In this document: one piece after another, positions 8,739-18,400 of the stretch
Layout of the letters: each line of letters opens with the position of its first letter
Numbering within the stretch: position 1 is the stretch's first letter
Source: JBAYIE01 sp965279165
Lineage (GTDB): Bacteria; Bacteroidota; Bacteroidia; UKL13-3
NCBI GenBank assembly: GCA_965279165.1
Contig: OZ257140.1
Location: 1,488,001-1,552,000, forward strand
Direction: 5' to 3'
Length of the DNA stretch: 64,000 nt
The notes under the pieces: generated by a model
What the model was told of the DNA's origin: nothing
Databases searched by the model: none
What the model saw: only the letters and a program-made list of their open reading frames with translations
Program-made: the position numbers and the translations under genes

Positions 8739-9563
8739 CTAAATATGTTTGGTAATAGATTGAAACAACATGGCATTGTCGGGAATAGCTACATTCAATT
8801 CATCATCCTGCTCTTCTTTTTCATTTAACACATGTTGGTATATCGACCATTTGCCTTTATGGTATTCCAGTGATGTGAGATTTTCAATCCAGTCGCCCGA
8901 ATTGAGATAGGTTACAGATCCTTTAGCAGTTTGTGCTATCCGTATTTGTGGTTGATGGATATGTCCGCATGCCACATAATCAAATTGATTTTCGATTGCA
9001 ATATCAATGGCTGTGGATTCAAAATCATCAATAAATTTTACAGCTTGTTTTACCGATTGTTTGATGCGTTTAGAGAAGGAAACTTTTTCTCTTCCAAATG
9101 TCTTTAAAATAAAATTTACCATGCTATTAATCATGATAAGTATATCGTATCCGATTCCGCCAAGTTTAGCGAGCCATTTACTGTTCTTCATGGTCACATC
9201 AAAAACATCTCCATGAAAGAACCATGCTTTTTTACCATCCAGATTAAGCACCAGTTTGTTAAGGATTTCTATATTCCCAATTTTAAAATCAGCAAACTTC
9301 CTAAGCATTTCATCGTGGTTTCCGGTGAGGTAATACATTTTGGTTCCCGTACTCAACAGTTTAAATATGCGTTGAACCACTTTCATATGGGATTGTGGCC
9401 AATACCTTTTCCTGAATTGCCAGATATCAATTATATCGCCGTTTAAAATTAAGATACCGGGTTTAATGGATTTCAAGTAATTGTTTAATGCATTGGCATG
9501 ACAACCAAAAGTTCCAAGATGTACATCCGAAATTACCACCAACTCTACTTTTCTCTTATCCAT
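8739..9563 (-). CDS. Metallophosphoesterase, LpxH-like (UDP-2,3-diacylglucosamine diphosphatase family)
   Basis: The 274-residue protein has the calcineurin-like metal motifs in order: SDVHLGTFG (13-21), NGDIIDIW (41-48), TGNHDE (80-85), FHGDVFD (near 116-122) and CGHIHQPQ (near 199-206). The arrangement DxH, GDxxD, GNHD, H, GHxH matches bacterial LpxH-like enzymes of lipid A synthesis and their paralogues. In Bacteroidota several paralogues exist, so the true LpxH role is not proven. It is the first gene of a two-gene operon with the glycosyltransferase. An 18-bp palindrome lies 48 bp upstream. Confidence 0.82.
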   Translation of the reverse strand: MDKRKVELVVISDVHLGTFGCHANALNNYLKSIKPGILILNGDIIDIWQFRKRYWPQSHMKVVQRIFKLLSTGTKMYYLTGNHDEMLRKFADFKIGNIEILNKLVLNLDGKKAWFFHGDVFDVTMKNSKWLAKLGGIGYDILIMINSMVNFILKTFGREKVSFSKRIKQSVKQAVKFIDDFESTAIDIAIENQFDYVACGHIHQPQIRIAQTAKGSVTYLNSGDWIENLTSLEYHKGKWSIYQHVLNEKEEQDDELNVAIPDNAMLFQSITKHI

Positions 9564-9610
9564 GCAATTTTTTTAATCGCATGCAAAGAACAAGTTATGG
9601 TATTAAGCCA

Positions 9611-9628
9611 ATAACAATTAATTGTTAT
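9611..9628. promoter_or_regulatory. 18-bp perfect palindrome upstream of the metallophosphoesterase operon
   Basis: ATAACAATTAATTGTTAT is a perfect inverted repeat 48 bp upstream of the minus-strand start at 9563. Position and symmetry fit an operator for a dimeric regulator, but the sequence is very AT-rich and could arise by chance. Confidence 0.35.
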
Positions 9629-10298
9629 AACAATGCTAATAGAGGGAAGAGGAGAAGTGTTTTAGTACTGGGTGTTTTGGTACTAAGTCTCCTTTAAATA
9701 AAACTTATATTTTTAAGTTGGGATTCTTCAAATGTCATTGGTCAGAAGTCATTGGTAAATTTTCAACAAATTAAATGCGCGAGTTTTGACTGTATGCCAA
9801 CCGAGTGCTTACTTTTATATAATCTGTGGCTATAAAAAGGGTGTTAGTAATTAGGGGTCAGTGATTAGTTAACCGTGAACTGTGATTCCTCAGCCTTCAT
9901 CAACTTCTTGGTTTCATGCCAAACGAGAACTTATTTAATAAACTTTGCGCTCATTATTCGTTTGAAAGCTACTTGGTAATTTCTTTGCATTTATCGATAG
10001 GGTGATTGTAGCTATCTGAAAACTGTAAATTACTTCTTTAGAATTCTCCAGACAAGGTTCGCGACGTGGCCATATTTACTTCCCGCATGTAAAAACTACG
10101 TTGTACCTCCTTGTCTTTATCGCGCGGGATTTGCAACATTTACTCATTCACTCCTTTACTCATTTCTTTAGTCCGGCTGTCTTCGAGAACCTCAGACACC
10201 TGCATCACCCAAACAATCAAAACCCAAATCCATACAAAATCTTCTTAGAACTCATCCAATCATTCATTCATCCAATCATTCACTCCTTTACTCATTTC

Positions 10299-10326
10299 TT
10301 AACACCCCATTAACTTTATGTTGATA
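10299..10326 (+). promoter_or_regulatory. Pho-box-like operator: three hexamers on an 11-bp period
   Basis: TTAACA (10299-10304), TTAACT (10310-10315) and TTGATA (10321-10326) are each separated by five bases, giving an exact 11-bp repeat just ahead of the ATG at 10348. PhoB/PhoP-type (OmpR-family) regulators bind such direct repeats, for example TTAACA-N5-TTAACA in Bacillus. A weak -7-like GAATTTCG starts 20 bases after the second hexamer. The same arrangement recurs ahead of the next two genes. Confidence 0.6.
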
Positions 10327-10347
10327 TTGTAAACTGAATTTCGCAAC

Positions 10348-12099
10348 ATGAACAGGAAGGATGCACAAATTTCAGAAGAGGATATCAAGAATCTATTGCT
10401 ATTGGATAAAGTGCAGTCGGAAGTGGTAGTCAAAGGCATCATGAAACTTTTGCAACTCGACAAAATCACTGCCATTTATAAAAAGTCGTCGAAACAAACT
10501 CCGGTCGATTTTGTGGATTCCATTTTAAGTCAGTTAAAAATAAAATACCATTTGCCTGCCGAAGATCTTCGGAATATTCCACAAGACGGTCCGTTTATTG
10601 TAATTGCCAATCATCCTTATGGAGGAATTGATGGGTTAATTCTGATGTCGCTTTTATTAAAAGCACGACCTGACTTTAAAGTGATGGTGAATTATATGTT
10701 GCAGCAATTTCCGGAAATAGAAACCAATATCATTGCTGTTGATCCGTTTGCCAAACAAGATATAAACGGCATGAATATTAAAGGCATGAAAAACGCCTTA
10801 CATTTATTGATGAATGAGGTTCCGGTTGGTATTTTTCCTGCAGGAGAAGTATCGGCCTTCAAATGGAAAAAGATGCGTGTTTCCGATAAAATGTGGCATC
10901 CGGTGGTTGGCAAATTAATTACCCGTTCCAAAGTTCGTGTGGTTCCGGTTTATTTTTCGGGTAACAACAGTTTGCTTTTTAACCTGCTTGGAATGATAAA
11001 TCCAAAGTTGCGTACTGCAAAGTTACCCTCTGAATTGTTCAATAAAACGCAAACCATACAAGTTCGCATTGGCAAACCTATTTCAACCCAAACCTTAAAA
11101 CTATTCAAGGATAACGATCAATTGATGCGATTCCTCAGGGCTAAAACCTATTCGCTTGGTTCTTCTTTGGATGTAAAACCATTTTTTACTGCATCTTTGA
11201 AAAAGGAAAAAGAAGGAAAAGAAATTTCTTCACCGGTTACATCCGAAATTCTGGCCCGGGAAGTATTAAAAGTTAAAGGGGGAAATGGATTGTTAGCCGA
11301 CCACAATGAATTTAGTGTGTTGTTAGCCGATGCTACTGAGATTCCAAATGTATTGCATGAAATTGCCCGTTTGAGAGAAATTACATTCAGAGAGGTAGGT
11401 GAAGGAACCGGTAATAGCTTCGATACCGACGAATACGATATTACCTATAAACACCTTTTTGTTTGGGATAATATGAACAATTGTATTGTAGGAGCTTATC
11501 GAATTGGTAATGGACCCGAACTATTTGCAAAGTATAAAAAGAAAGGATTTTACTTAAACCGTCTTTTTAAGTTCAACAAAGAATTTAATCCGGTATTAAA
11601 ATCTTCGCTTGAACTTGGGCGCTCCTTTATTGTTAAAGAATACCAACGCAGCCCATATCCTTTGATGCTGCTTTGGAAGGGTATCAATGAATATATTAAG
11701 GACAATCCTAAAGTTAAGTATTTGATTGGTCCGGTAAGTATCAGCAATAACTATAAAAAGTTGTCGAAAGAAATAATGGTTAATTTTATTCTCAAACACC
11801 ATTTCGATGAGACATTAGCGGGCTCTGTAACGCCAAGAAAAAAGTTCAAATATGCCGCACATGGAGAAACCAAATCTCTGGCCGAAACGGAAATAAATGA
11901 TATTCGACTGATTGATTCGTTGATATCAGATATTGAACCATCCCATTCAAAAGTTCCGGTTTTGATAAAAAAATATTTATCTCAAAATGCCAAAATCATC
12001 GCTTTTAATGTCGACCCGGATTTTAGTAATTCCCTCGATGGGTTGCTAGTCCTTAAATTGGATGAAGTGCCTGAAAATACGTTTAAACTGGTAAGTTAA
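10348..12099 (+). CDS. OlsF-like bifunctional acyltransferase (aminolipid synthesis)
   Basis: The 583-residue protein fuses two acyltransferase domains. The N-terminal part (about 40-290) is a PlsC-like O-acyltransferase with NHPYGGIDG (88-96; the HPxGGxD form of the catalytic His/Asp motif) and FPAGEVS (163-169; in place of FPEGTRS). The C-terminal part (about 320-500) is a GNAT-like N-acyltransferase with ELGRSFIVKEYQRS and WKGINEYI, as in OlsB/hemolysin-type enzymes. This order matches OlsF, which makes ornithine lipids in Flavobacterium and Serratia; related enzymes make glycine lipids in Bacteroides, so the amino acid head group is uncertain. No membrane span is evident. The phased TTAACA operator upstream suggests induction by phosphate limitation, when such phosphorus-free lipids replace phospholipids. 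Confidence 0.82.
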   Translation: MNRKDAQISEEDIKNLLLLDKVQSEVVVKGIMKLLQLDKITAIYKKSSKQTPVDFVDSILSQLKIKYHLPAEDLRNIPQDGPFIVIANHPYGGIDGLILMSLLLKARPDFKVMVNYMLQQFPEIETNIIAVDPFAKQDINGMNIKGMKNALHLLMNEVPVGIFPAGEVSAFKWKKMRVSDKMWHPVVGKLITRSKVRVVPVYFSGNNSLLFNLLGMINPKLRTAKLPSELFNKTQTIQVRIGKPISTQTLKLFKDNDQLMRFLRAKTYSLGSSLDVKPFFTASLKKEKEGKEISSPVTSEILAREVLKVKGGNGLLADHNEFSVLLADATEIPNVLHEIARLREITFREVGEGTGNSFDTDEYDITYKHLFVWDNMNNCIVGAYRIGNGPELFAKYKKKGFYLNRLFKFNKEFNPVLKSSLELGRSFIVKEYQRSPYPLMLLWKGINEYIKDNPKVKYLIGPVSISNNYKKLSKEIMVNFILKHHFDETLAGSVTPRKKFKYAAHGETKSLAETEINDIRLIDSLISDIEPSHSKVPVLIKKYLSQNAKIIAFNVDPDFSNSLDGLLVLKLDEVPENTFKLVS

Positions 12100-12108
12100 T
12101 GGTGTGGG

Positions 12109-12180
12109 TTAACGTTAACTTAACATTAGATTGATAATAGGGTAATTTAATTATAACCTTCGATTAACCTCCGGTAAACG
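12109..12180 (+). promoter_or_regulatory. Extended Pho-box-like operator on one 11-bp phase
   Basis: Hexamers TTAACG (12109), TTAACA (12120), TTGATA (12131), ATAACC (12153), TTAACC (12164) and TAAACG (12175) all start on the same 11-bp grid; only the slot at 12142 (GTAATT) is poor. This is consistent with several tandem dimers of an OmpR/PhoB-family regulator. The -7-like TAAGTTTG starts exactly 20 bases after TTAACC. Confidence 0.65.
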
Positions 12181-12189
12181 GGTGTGTGG

Positions 12190-12197
12190 TAAGTTTG
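12190..12197 (+). promoter_or_regulatory. -7 promoter element of the TonB receptor gene
   Basis: TAAGTTTG matches the Bacteroidota -7 consensus TAnnTTTG fully. There is no good -33 TTG; the phased TTAACC at 12164-12169 occupies that place, as expected of an activator-dependent promoter. The GTG start is only four bases downstream, so the transcript would be leaderless or nearly so. Confidence 0.45.
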
Positions 12198-12201
12198 TGC
12201 C

Positions 12202-15168
12202 GTGAAAAATAAGGATATAAATAAGTTTTTAACTTTAGTTGTTTTAATACTTGCCACATTTAATTTAATGGCAGCTCCTGCGAGCACCGGAAAGATTATG
12301 GGTAAAGTTATCGATAAGAAAACAGGAGAAGAATTAATAGGTGTTTCCGTTTCCATTGAAGGAACTTCCATTGGAACGGTTACTGATTTTGAAGGTAAGT
12401 TTGCAATCAACGGATTAAATCCGGGTTCATACAATATTGTAATTAGTTATATTTCTTATCAGAAGAAGATAATACAAGGTGTTCAGGTAAAGGCGAACGA
12501 TGTTACTACATTAGATGCCGGTATTGAACCTTCAACCAAAGAATTGAACGAAGTTGTGATTTCTGCTGAAGTGAAGAAAGAAACAGCTTCTGCTTTGATG
12601 ATCCAACAGAAGAAAAATATTTCCATTTCAGATGGTATTTCAGCTGATTTAATTAAGAAAACACCCGATGCTACAACCGGAGATGTGATGAAACGTATCA
12701 GCGGAACTTCCATCCAGGATAACAAATTTGCCATTATTCGCGGTTTAAACGACAGATACAATACTGCCTATATTAACGGTGCTCCTTTACCTAGTACAGA
12801 ATCGGACCGCAAGGCATTTTCATTTGATATTTTCCCTTCTAATATGTTGGATAATATGGTTATTACCAAAACTGCCTCTGCAGATTTACCGGCTGATTTT
12901 GCCGGAGGTGTAATTACCATCAATACCAAGGACATACCGGATAAGACATTTCTATCTGCCTCTGTTGGTGCAAGCATCCATAGTATAACCACCTTTAAAC
13001 CTAGTTTAGAAAACACACCCGGGTCAACCAATTTTTTTGGAGTTGATAATGGTACTAGGGCATTGCCTGAAGGAATTCCGGCAAGATTAGCTTACGAATC
13101 ATCGACAGGTGCTGAAAAACTGGATGCAAGTAAAAAGTTTAACGATTCATGGGCGATGAATGAAATTGCTTCCACCCCAATAAATACCTCTTTTCAATTG
13201 TCCGGAGGAACCAATTATAAATTTAACAAGGTTCATCAAGCCGGTTTTATCTTCTCTTTATCGAGAAGCAAAAGTTATCGTACTACGCCTGTTCAACGAA
13301 ATAAATTCCAGAAGAACATGAATGTGGAAGAAAACCAGTATCAGCGTCAATACAACGATACGGTTTACAAACAAGAAGTACTTTCAGGAGCCATGTTAAA
13401 TGCAGGATGGAAGATTGGTAATAACCACAAAATTTCAATCAAAAATGCCTATACAGTAAATACGGAAGACCAAACTATTACCCGTAGTGGCTTCGATGAT
13501 TTATTGGATATTGCTACCTTTCCATTGGTTCAAAACCGTTATTTTATGTACCAGGATAATCGTTTGTTAAGCAACCAGATTATTGGCGATCATTACTTCA
13601 CCGAAATTAAATTGAAAATGAAATGGGTATTAAATAACAATAATATCCACCGCACCATGCCTGATTTTAAAAGGGTATCTACCAGAACTTCTTTGGATGA
13701 GTTTACCCAAAAATACTACGATTACGCGGTACAAATCGGTCCGAATATCGATATCACCCAAACCGGTAGATTTTACCAGGATCTGAAAGAAAATATCCAA
13801 AGCGCCGGTGCCGACTTTCAATTACCTCTTGAGTTTCTTTCCGGAAAAAAGGTAAAAACCGAATTGAAAACGGGGGCTTTCTACCAAGTACGCGAACGCG
13901 ATTTTCAAGTACGTGCTTTTGGTTATAAGTTAAAAACAGTTGTTAATTCGTCGAGCAAATACAATTACCAAACTTTTGTGGCACAAAATCCGGATCAGAT
14001 ATTTCAATCCAATAACCTGGCACAAGATACTTTTTATATTGATGAGCGAATCAATCCGCAAGATGTATACGATGCAAATTCTCATTTAACTTCTGCTTAT
14101 GCCATGTTCGACCAACGCTTATTCAGCAGAATTCGTGTATCATACGGCGTAAGGATGGAAAGCTATAACCAAAAAGTAAATTCGTTAGGTACCACCGGCG
14201 AACCTGTAAATGTAGATACTACCTTTACGGACTTTTTACCTTCCGTTAATTTTACTTACGAATTAACCGAAAAAATCAATCTGCGTTTATCCGCAAGCCA
14301 AACGTTAGCACGACCTGAATTCAGAGAACTTGCGCCATTTTCGTTTTATGACTTCAACTACAATACGGTTGTTACAGGAAACCCAAATTTGGTTCGTACC
14401 AAAATCAACAACTACGATTTCCGATTTGAATTATACCCCGGAGAAGCACAAATTTTATCCTTCTCTTTATTCTATAAAGACTTTACCAACGCTATTGAAC
14501 AAGTTAACGAATACCAAGGAAGTGACCCTACTTTAAGCTACTCAAGCAATACCAATGCAACCAATTATGGATTCGAAATTGAGGCCAGAAAGAATTTTGA
14601 TTTTCTGGATAAAGCATTTGGCACTAAATCCCTTCGTAACTTTAGCGTAACGGTAAATTATGCTTACATTCAATCAGAAGTAAAATTCGACAATAGTATT
14701 AGTTCGACCAATACTGCATTTGGTACCCGCCCTTTACAAGGTCAATCTCCTTATATTATCAATGCAAGTTTCCAGTACTACAATCCAAAATCAACTTTAG
14801 CCGCTGCCATCTTTGTTAACCGAGTAGGAAGAAGAATTGCCTTTGTACGTGAAAAGAATGGTTTGGTTCCAGATTTATGGGAAAACCCAAGAACTGTTGT
14901 TGACCTTTCTATTTCAAAAACATTTTTCAAACACTACGAACTTAAATTCGGTATTAATGATCTCCTAGCTCAGGATTTGATATTCTATCAAGATAATAAT
15001 GGAAATGGCAAGTACGATGATATTACCATGAATGTGGATGCATCAAAAGGTCCGGCACCGCGTGTTGACCAAAATGTATCGAATGTAGAGAAATCTCAAT
15101 ACGACAATCCATTGTTAAAATACAAAATGGGTTATACCATCTCTTTAGGTATTGGTGTTAAATTTTAA
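12202..15168 (+). CDS. TonB-dependent outer membrane receptor with N-terminal carboxypeptidase-regulatory-like domain
   Basis: The 988-residue protein starts at GTG; this start keeps a complete signal peptide (residues 1-24, cut near MAA), while the first downstream ATG would remove it. Residues about 30-110 form a CarboxypepD_reg-like beta-sandwich (GKVIDKKTGEELIGVSV, then DFEGKFAINGL). The plug (about 135-250) contains RGLNDRYNTAYINGAPLP and ADFAGGVITINTKD. The rest is a 22-strand barrel ending in the aromatic/hydrophobic terminus LGIGVKF. It would import a TonB-energised substrate, here unknown. There is no SusD partner, so a polysaccharide locus is unlikely. The next gene on the strand is a T9SS protein with the same kind of operator. 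Confidence 0.9.
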   Translation: MKNKDINKFLTLVVLILATFNLMAAPASTGKIMGKVIDKKTGEELIGVSVSIEGTSIGTVTDFEGKFAINGLNPGSYNIVISYISYQKKIIQGVQVKANDVTTLDAGIEPSTKELNEVVISAEVKKETASALMIQQKKNISISDGISADLIKKTPDATTGDVMKRISGTSIQDNKFAIIRGLNDRYNTAYINGAPLPSTESDRKAFSFDIFPSNMLDNMVITKTASADLPADFAGGVITINTKDIPDKTFLSASVGASIHSITTFKPSLENTPGSTNFFGVDNGTRALPEGIPARLAYESSTGAEKLDASKKFNDSWAMNEIASTPINTSFQLSGGTNYKFNKVHQAGFIFSLSRSKSYRTTPVQRNKFQKNMNVEENQYQRQYNDTVYKQEVLSGAMLNAGWKIGNNHKISIKNAYTVNTEDQTITRSGFDDLLDIATFPLVQNRYFMYQDNRLLSNQIIGDHYFTEIKLKMKWVLNNNNIHRTMPDFKRVSTRTSLDEFTQKYYDYAVQIGPNIDITQTGRFYQDLKENIQSAGADFQLPLEFLSGKKVKTELKTGAFYQVRERDFQVRAFGYKLKTVVNSSSKYNYQTFVAQNPDQIFQSNNLAQDTFYIDERINPQDVYDANSHLTSAYAMFDQRLFSRIRVSYGVRMESYNQKVNSLGTTGEPVNVDTTFTDFLPSVNFTYELTEKINLRLSASQTLARPEFRELAPFSFYDFNYNTVVTGNPNLVRTKINNYDFRFELYPGEAQILSFSLFYKDFTNAIEQVNEYQGSDPTLSYSSNTNATNYGFEIEARKNFDFLDKAFGTKSLRNFSVTVNYAYIQSEVKFDNSISSTNTAFGTRPLQGQSPYIINASFQYYNPKSTLAAAIFVNRVGRRIAFVREKNGLVPDLWENPRTVVDLSISKTFFKHYELKFGINDLLAQDLIFYQDNNGNGKYDDITMNVDASKGPAPRVDQNVSNVEKSQYDNPLLKYKMGYTISLGIGVKF

Positions 15169-15348
15169 TCGGGATTGCCTTTTTACTTTTCCCAATAATT
15201 TTTCAAGAAGAACAATTTAATTCAGAACCCCGAAAGGGGTTCAACCTTCTTACTATCGGTGAAACCGATGGACTGATGGCCGATGTACCAATGACCAATG
15301 CACCAATGACTATTGACCAACCCTAAAAGGGTTGAACACCCGCGACAA

Positions 15349-15376
15349 TTAACACCGATTTAACATATCAATAACA
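15349..15376 (+). promoter_or_regulatory. Pho-box-like operator: TTAACA-N5-TTAACA-N5-ATAACA
   Basis: TTAACA at 15349-15354, TTAACA at 15360-15365 and ATAACA at 15371-15376 lie on an exact 11-bp period, the cleanest of the three arrays. A full -7 match, TAGTTTTG (15397-15404), follows 20 bases after the last hexamer, the same spacing seen for the TonB receptor promoter. Confidence 0.7.
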
Positions 15377-15396
15377 ATTAGGTGAGCATGCACCGG

Positions 15397-15404
15397 TAGT
15401 TTTG
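15397..15404 (+). promoter_or_regulatory. -7 promoter element of the T9SS beta-helix gene
   Basis: TAGTTTTG fits TAnnTTTG. Transcription would start about 15410, leaving a leader of only about 8 bases to ATG 15418, or about 17 to the second in-frame ATG at 15427. Confidence 0.45.
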
Positions 15405-15417
15405 CTTTCGAAATAAA

Positions 15418-18400
15418 ATGCAAAACATGAAGAAAATTATTTACTTAATCGCCGTTGTATTAACAACAGTAATTACCGCACAGGCACAGAAAACACGAAC
15501 TGTGTCGGCAGGTGAAATCACCTCAAATACTACGTGGTTTAGCGACACCACGTATATACTGGATGGTTATGTGTATGTTAAGAATGCCACATTAACCATT
15601 CAACCGGGAACCATCATTCGTGGTGGAGATCCTGCAAAAAAATCTACTTTAATTATTACCCGTACCGGAAAATTAGAAGCAAAAGGAACAGCAACACAAC
15701 CAATTGTTTTCACTTCCGGTAAAGCTGCCGGTTCACGTGCTCCCGGCGACTGGGGTGGAATTGTAATATTAGGTCAAGGCATAATAAACCGTCCAACCGA
15801 TTGTTCAACTTGTCCGGGTACTGCAGTAGCAACAACGCTACCGGGTATTCAAAATGCCATCGAAGGCGATTTGGACAATGCCAATGGAGATGGATTATAT
15901 GGCGGAACAGATAATTCCCATAGCTCAGGAAACTTGAGTTATATCCGTATTGAATACGGTGGTGTGGTAATCACTCCGGGAAATGAAATTAATGGGTTAA
16001 CCATGGGAGCAGTTGGAAAAGGAACATCCATACATCACGTTCAAGTAACCCAAGCAAACGACGATGGATTTGAATGGTTTGGTGGAAACGTAGATGCCAA
16101 ATATTTGGTATCAAACAGAAACATTGACGATGACTTAGACGTAGATTTCGGTTTTTCGGGAAAAGTACAATATGCTATTGTGTTAAGAGATTCGAGCTGG
16201 TATGATATTGGTTCAGGACCAACTACCAATGGTTTTGAGTCAGATAACGATGCATCCGGAACGGAAGCTATGCCATTCACCGATCCTACCTTTTCTAATG
16301 TAACTGTTGTAGGTCCATTGGCTAACGGTACTTCACTTTCTTCTTCAACATCATTTCAGAATGGAGCCCGTATCCGTAGAAATTCTTCTACTTCGTTATT
16401 TAACTCTATTATTATGGGATGGCCTGCAGGTTTATTTATTGATGGAACAAGATCAGGACAAAAATTTACCAACGATTCATTGATGTTCAACAACAATATT
16501 ATGGCTGGTAACTTAACCAATATCAATGCATCTACAGCAAATGCATCAACCGTAAGAACCAAAATTATGGCCAACGGAACTGATACTTTTGTTTCTGCTT
16601 CAGGAATATTAAAAGATCCGTTTAATTATAACAATCCTAATTTTATGCCGGCCAATGCATCCAGTGCATTAGCAGGAGCCGCTTATACAGCAAACCGAAT
16701 CAGCGATGCATTTTTTACACAAGGTACATTTAGAGGTGCTGTTGGAAGCAACGATTGGACAAAATGCTGGTGTTCATTTAACCCACAAAACAACAATTAC
16801 GAAGTAGGTCCGATAAACAGAGGTTTTGCTTATGATGCAGGAAAAGATTCAACGATTTGTTCCGGTAAAAGTTTGGTTATTGGCCAATCGTTAACAGGAG
16901 CATTAAAAGCAGAATGGAGTCCTGCTACCGGATTAAGCAGTACAACCCTTGCCCGTCCAACTGCTAACCCAACCGTTACAACAAAATATTTTGTAACCGT
17001 TACCGATACCGTTACCGGTTGTTCAGTGATGGATAGTATTTTAGTAAGCGTTAATCAAACACCTGTTGCCAACTTTACATCGGTTAATGGTGCAAACGGA
17101 TTGGTAACATTTACCAACACTTCAACTAATGCAACAGCTAATTCATGGAATTTTGGCGACGGTGGTACATCCACTACAACAAGCCCAACACATACGTATA
17201 CATCCAATGGAACATACAATGTTTCTTTAGTAGCTAGCAACGGTACATGTACAAATACCATCAATAAGTTAATTACCATCGACGGAATTAATTCACCTAC
17301 AAGAGCGTTAGCCGGTGATATTACTTCTAATACAATATTATATCGCGATACCATTTATACCATGAACGGTTATGTGTATGTAAAAAATGCAACTCTTACA
17401 GTTCAATCAGGTACTATTATTAAAGGTGGTGCAAACAAAGGAACTTTAATTATAACCCGTACAGGTAAAATAGAAGCTAACGGTACAAAAAATCAACCTA
17501 TTGTATTTACTTCAGGTAAAGCATCCGGTACAAGAGCACCCGGCGATTGGGGTGGAATTGTAATTTTAGGTCAAGCGGTAATCAATCGTCCAACCGATTG
17601 CTCTACTTGTCCGGGAACTGCAGTTGCAACCAGCTTACCTGGTATTCAAAATGCAGTAGAAGGTGATTTGGATAATGCAAATGGCGATGGATTATATGGT
17701 GGAAATGACAACAACCACAATTCAGGAACATTAACTTATGTACGTATCGAATACGGTGGAATTGTAATTACACCGGGTAATGAAATCAATGGATTAACCA
17801 TGGGTGGTGTTGGAAAAGGAACAACCATTCATCACGTACAAGTTACACAAGCAAACGACGATGGATTTGAGTGGTTCGGTGGAAATGTGGATGCAAAATA
17901 TATTATATCAAACAGAAATATTGACGACGATTTAGATGTTGATTTCGGATATGTTGGAAAAGTACAGTATGCTATTGTATTAAGAGATTCGAGCTGGTAT
18001 GATATCGGTTCCGGACCTACTACCAACGGTTTTGAATCGGATAACGATGCTTCAGGTTCAGAAGCAATGCCTTATACAGATCCTACTTTTTCGAATGTAA
18101 CGGTTGTAGGTCCTTTAGCAAATGGTACTTCTTTATCCTCTTCAACTTCATTCCAAAACGGAGCGCGTATACGCAGAAATTCATCAACCTCCTTATTCAA
18201 TTCCATTATCATGGGATGGCCTGCAGGTTTGTATATTGATGGTGCCAGATCAGGCGCTAAGTTTACCAACGATTCAATGATGTTCAACAACAATATCATG
18301 GCAGGTAACTTAACCAATATCAATGCATCCACAGCAAATGCAGCAGCAGTTAGAACTAAAATCATGGCAAATGGTTGCGATACTTTTGCTTCAGCGAATG

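Larger units (their letters stand above)
9564..10347. other. Long non-coding region upstream of the aminolipid acyltransferase
   Basis: This 784-bp stretch has no convincing gene; the 70-codon frame at 10101-10313 is low-complexity. It holds an 18-bp palindrome (9611-9628), short CATTGGTCAGAAGTCATTGG words near 9735-9755, and two loosely similar segments with ATGCCAAnCGAG (near 9793 and 9917). A direct repeat TTCACTCCTTTACTCATTTC occurs at about 10147-10166 and 10279-10298. The region ends with the phased operator array at 10299-10326. Confidence 0.75.
15169..15417. other. Intergenic region with two stem-loops, a CCAATGAC-word run and an operator
   Basis: AACCCC-GAAA-GGGGTT (15226-15241) and AACCC-TAAAA-GGGTT (15319-15333) are small stem-loops in related sequence (TTCAACC and GGTTGAA next to them). 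Between them lies a run of CCAATGAC/CCAATGCA words (15289-15320) that also occurs in other gaps of this window. The T9SS gene operator lies at 15349-15376. Confidence 0.7.

Noticed and set aside
9564..9640. Phased TTAACA operator for the metallophosphoesterase operon
   Set aside because: On the minus strand ATAACA, TTGTTA and TTAATA fall near 11-bp steps, but the middle slot is poor and the palindrome explains the pattern better.
10101..10313. 70-codon frame on the plus strand
   Set aside because: It is made of repeated CATTCA/TTTACTC words, reads into the operator region, and has no protein-like composition or ribosome site.
15226..15333. Terminators after the TonB receptor gene
   Set aside because: The two short stems lack T-runs and belong to a palindromic repeat family; their role in termination is not supported.
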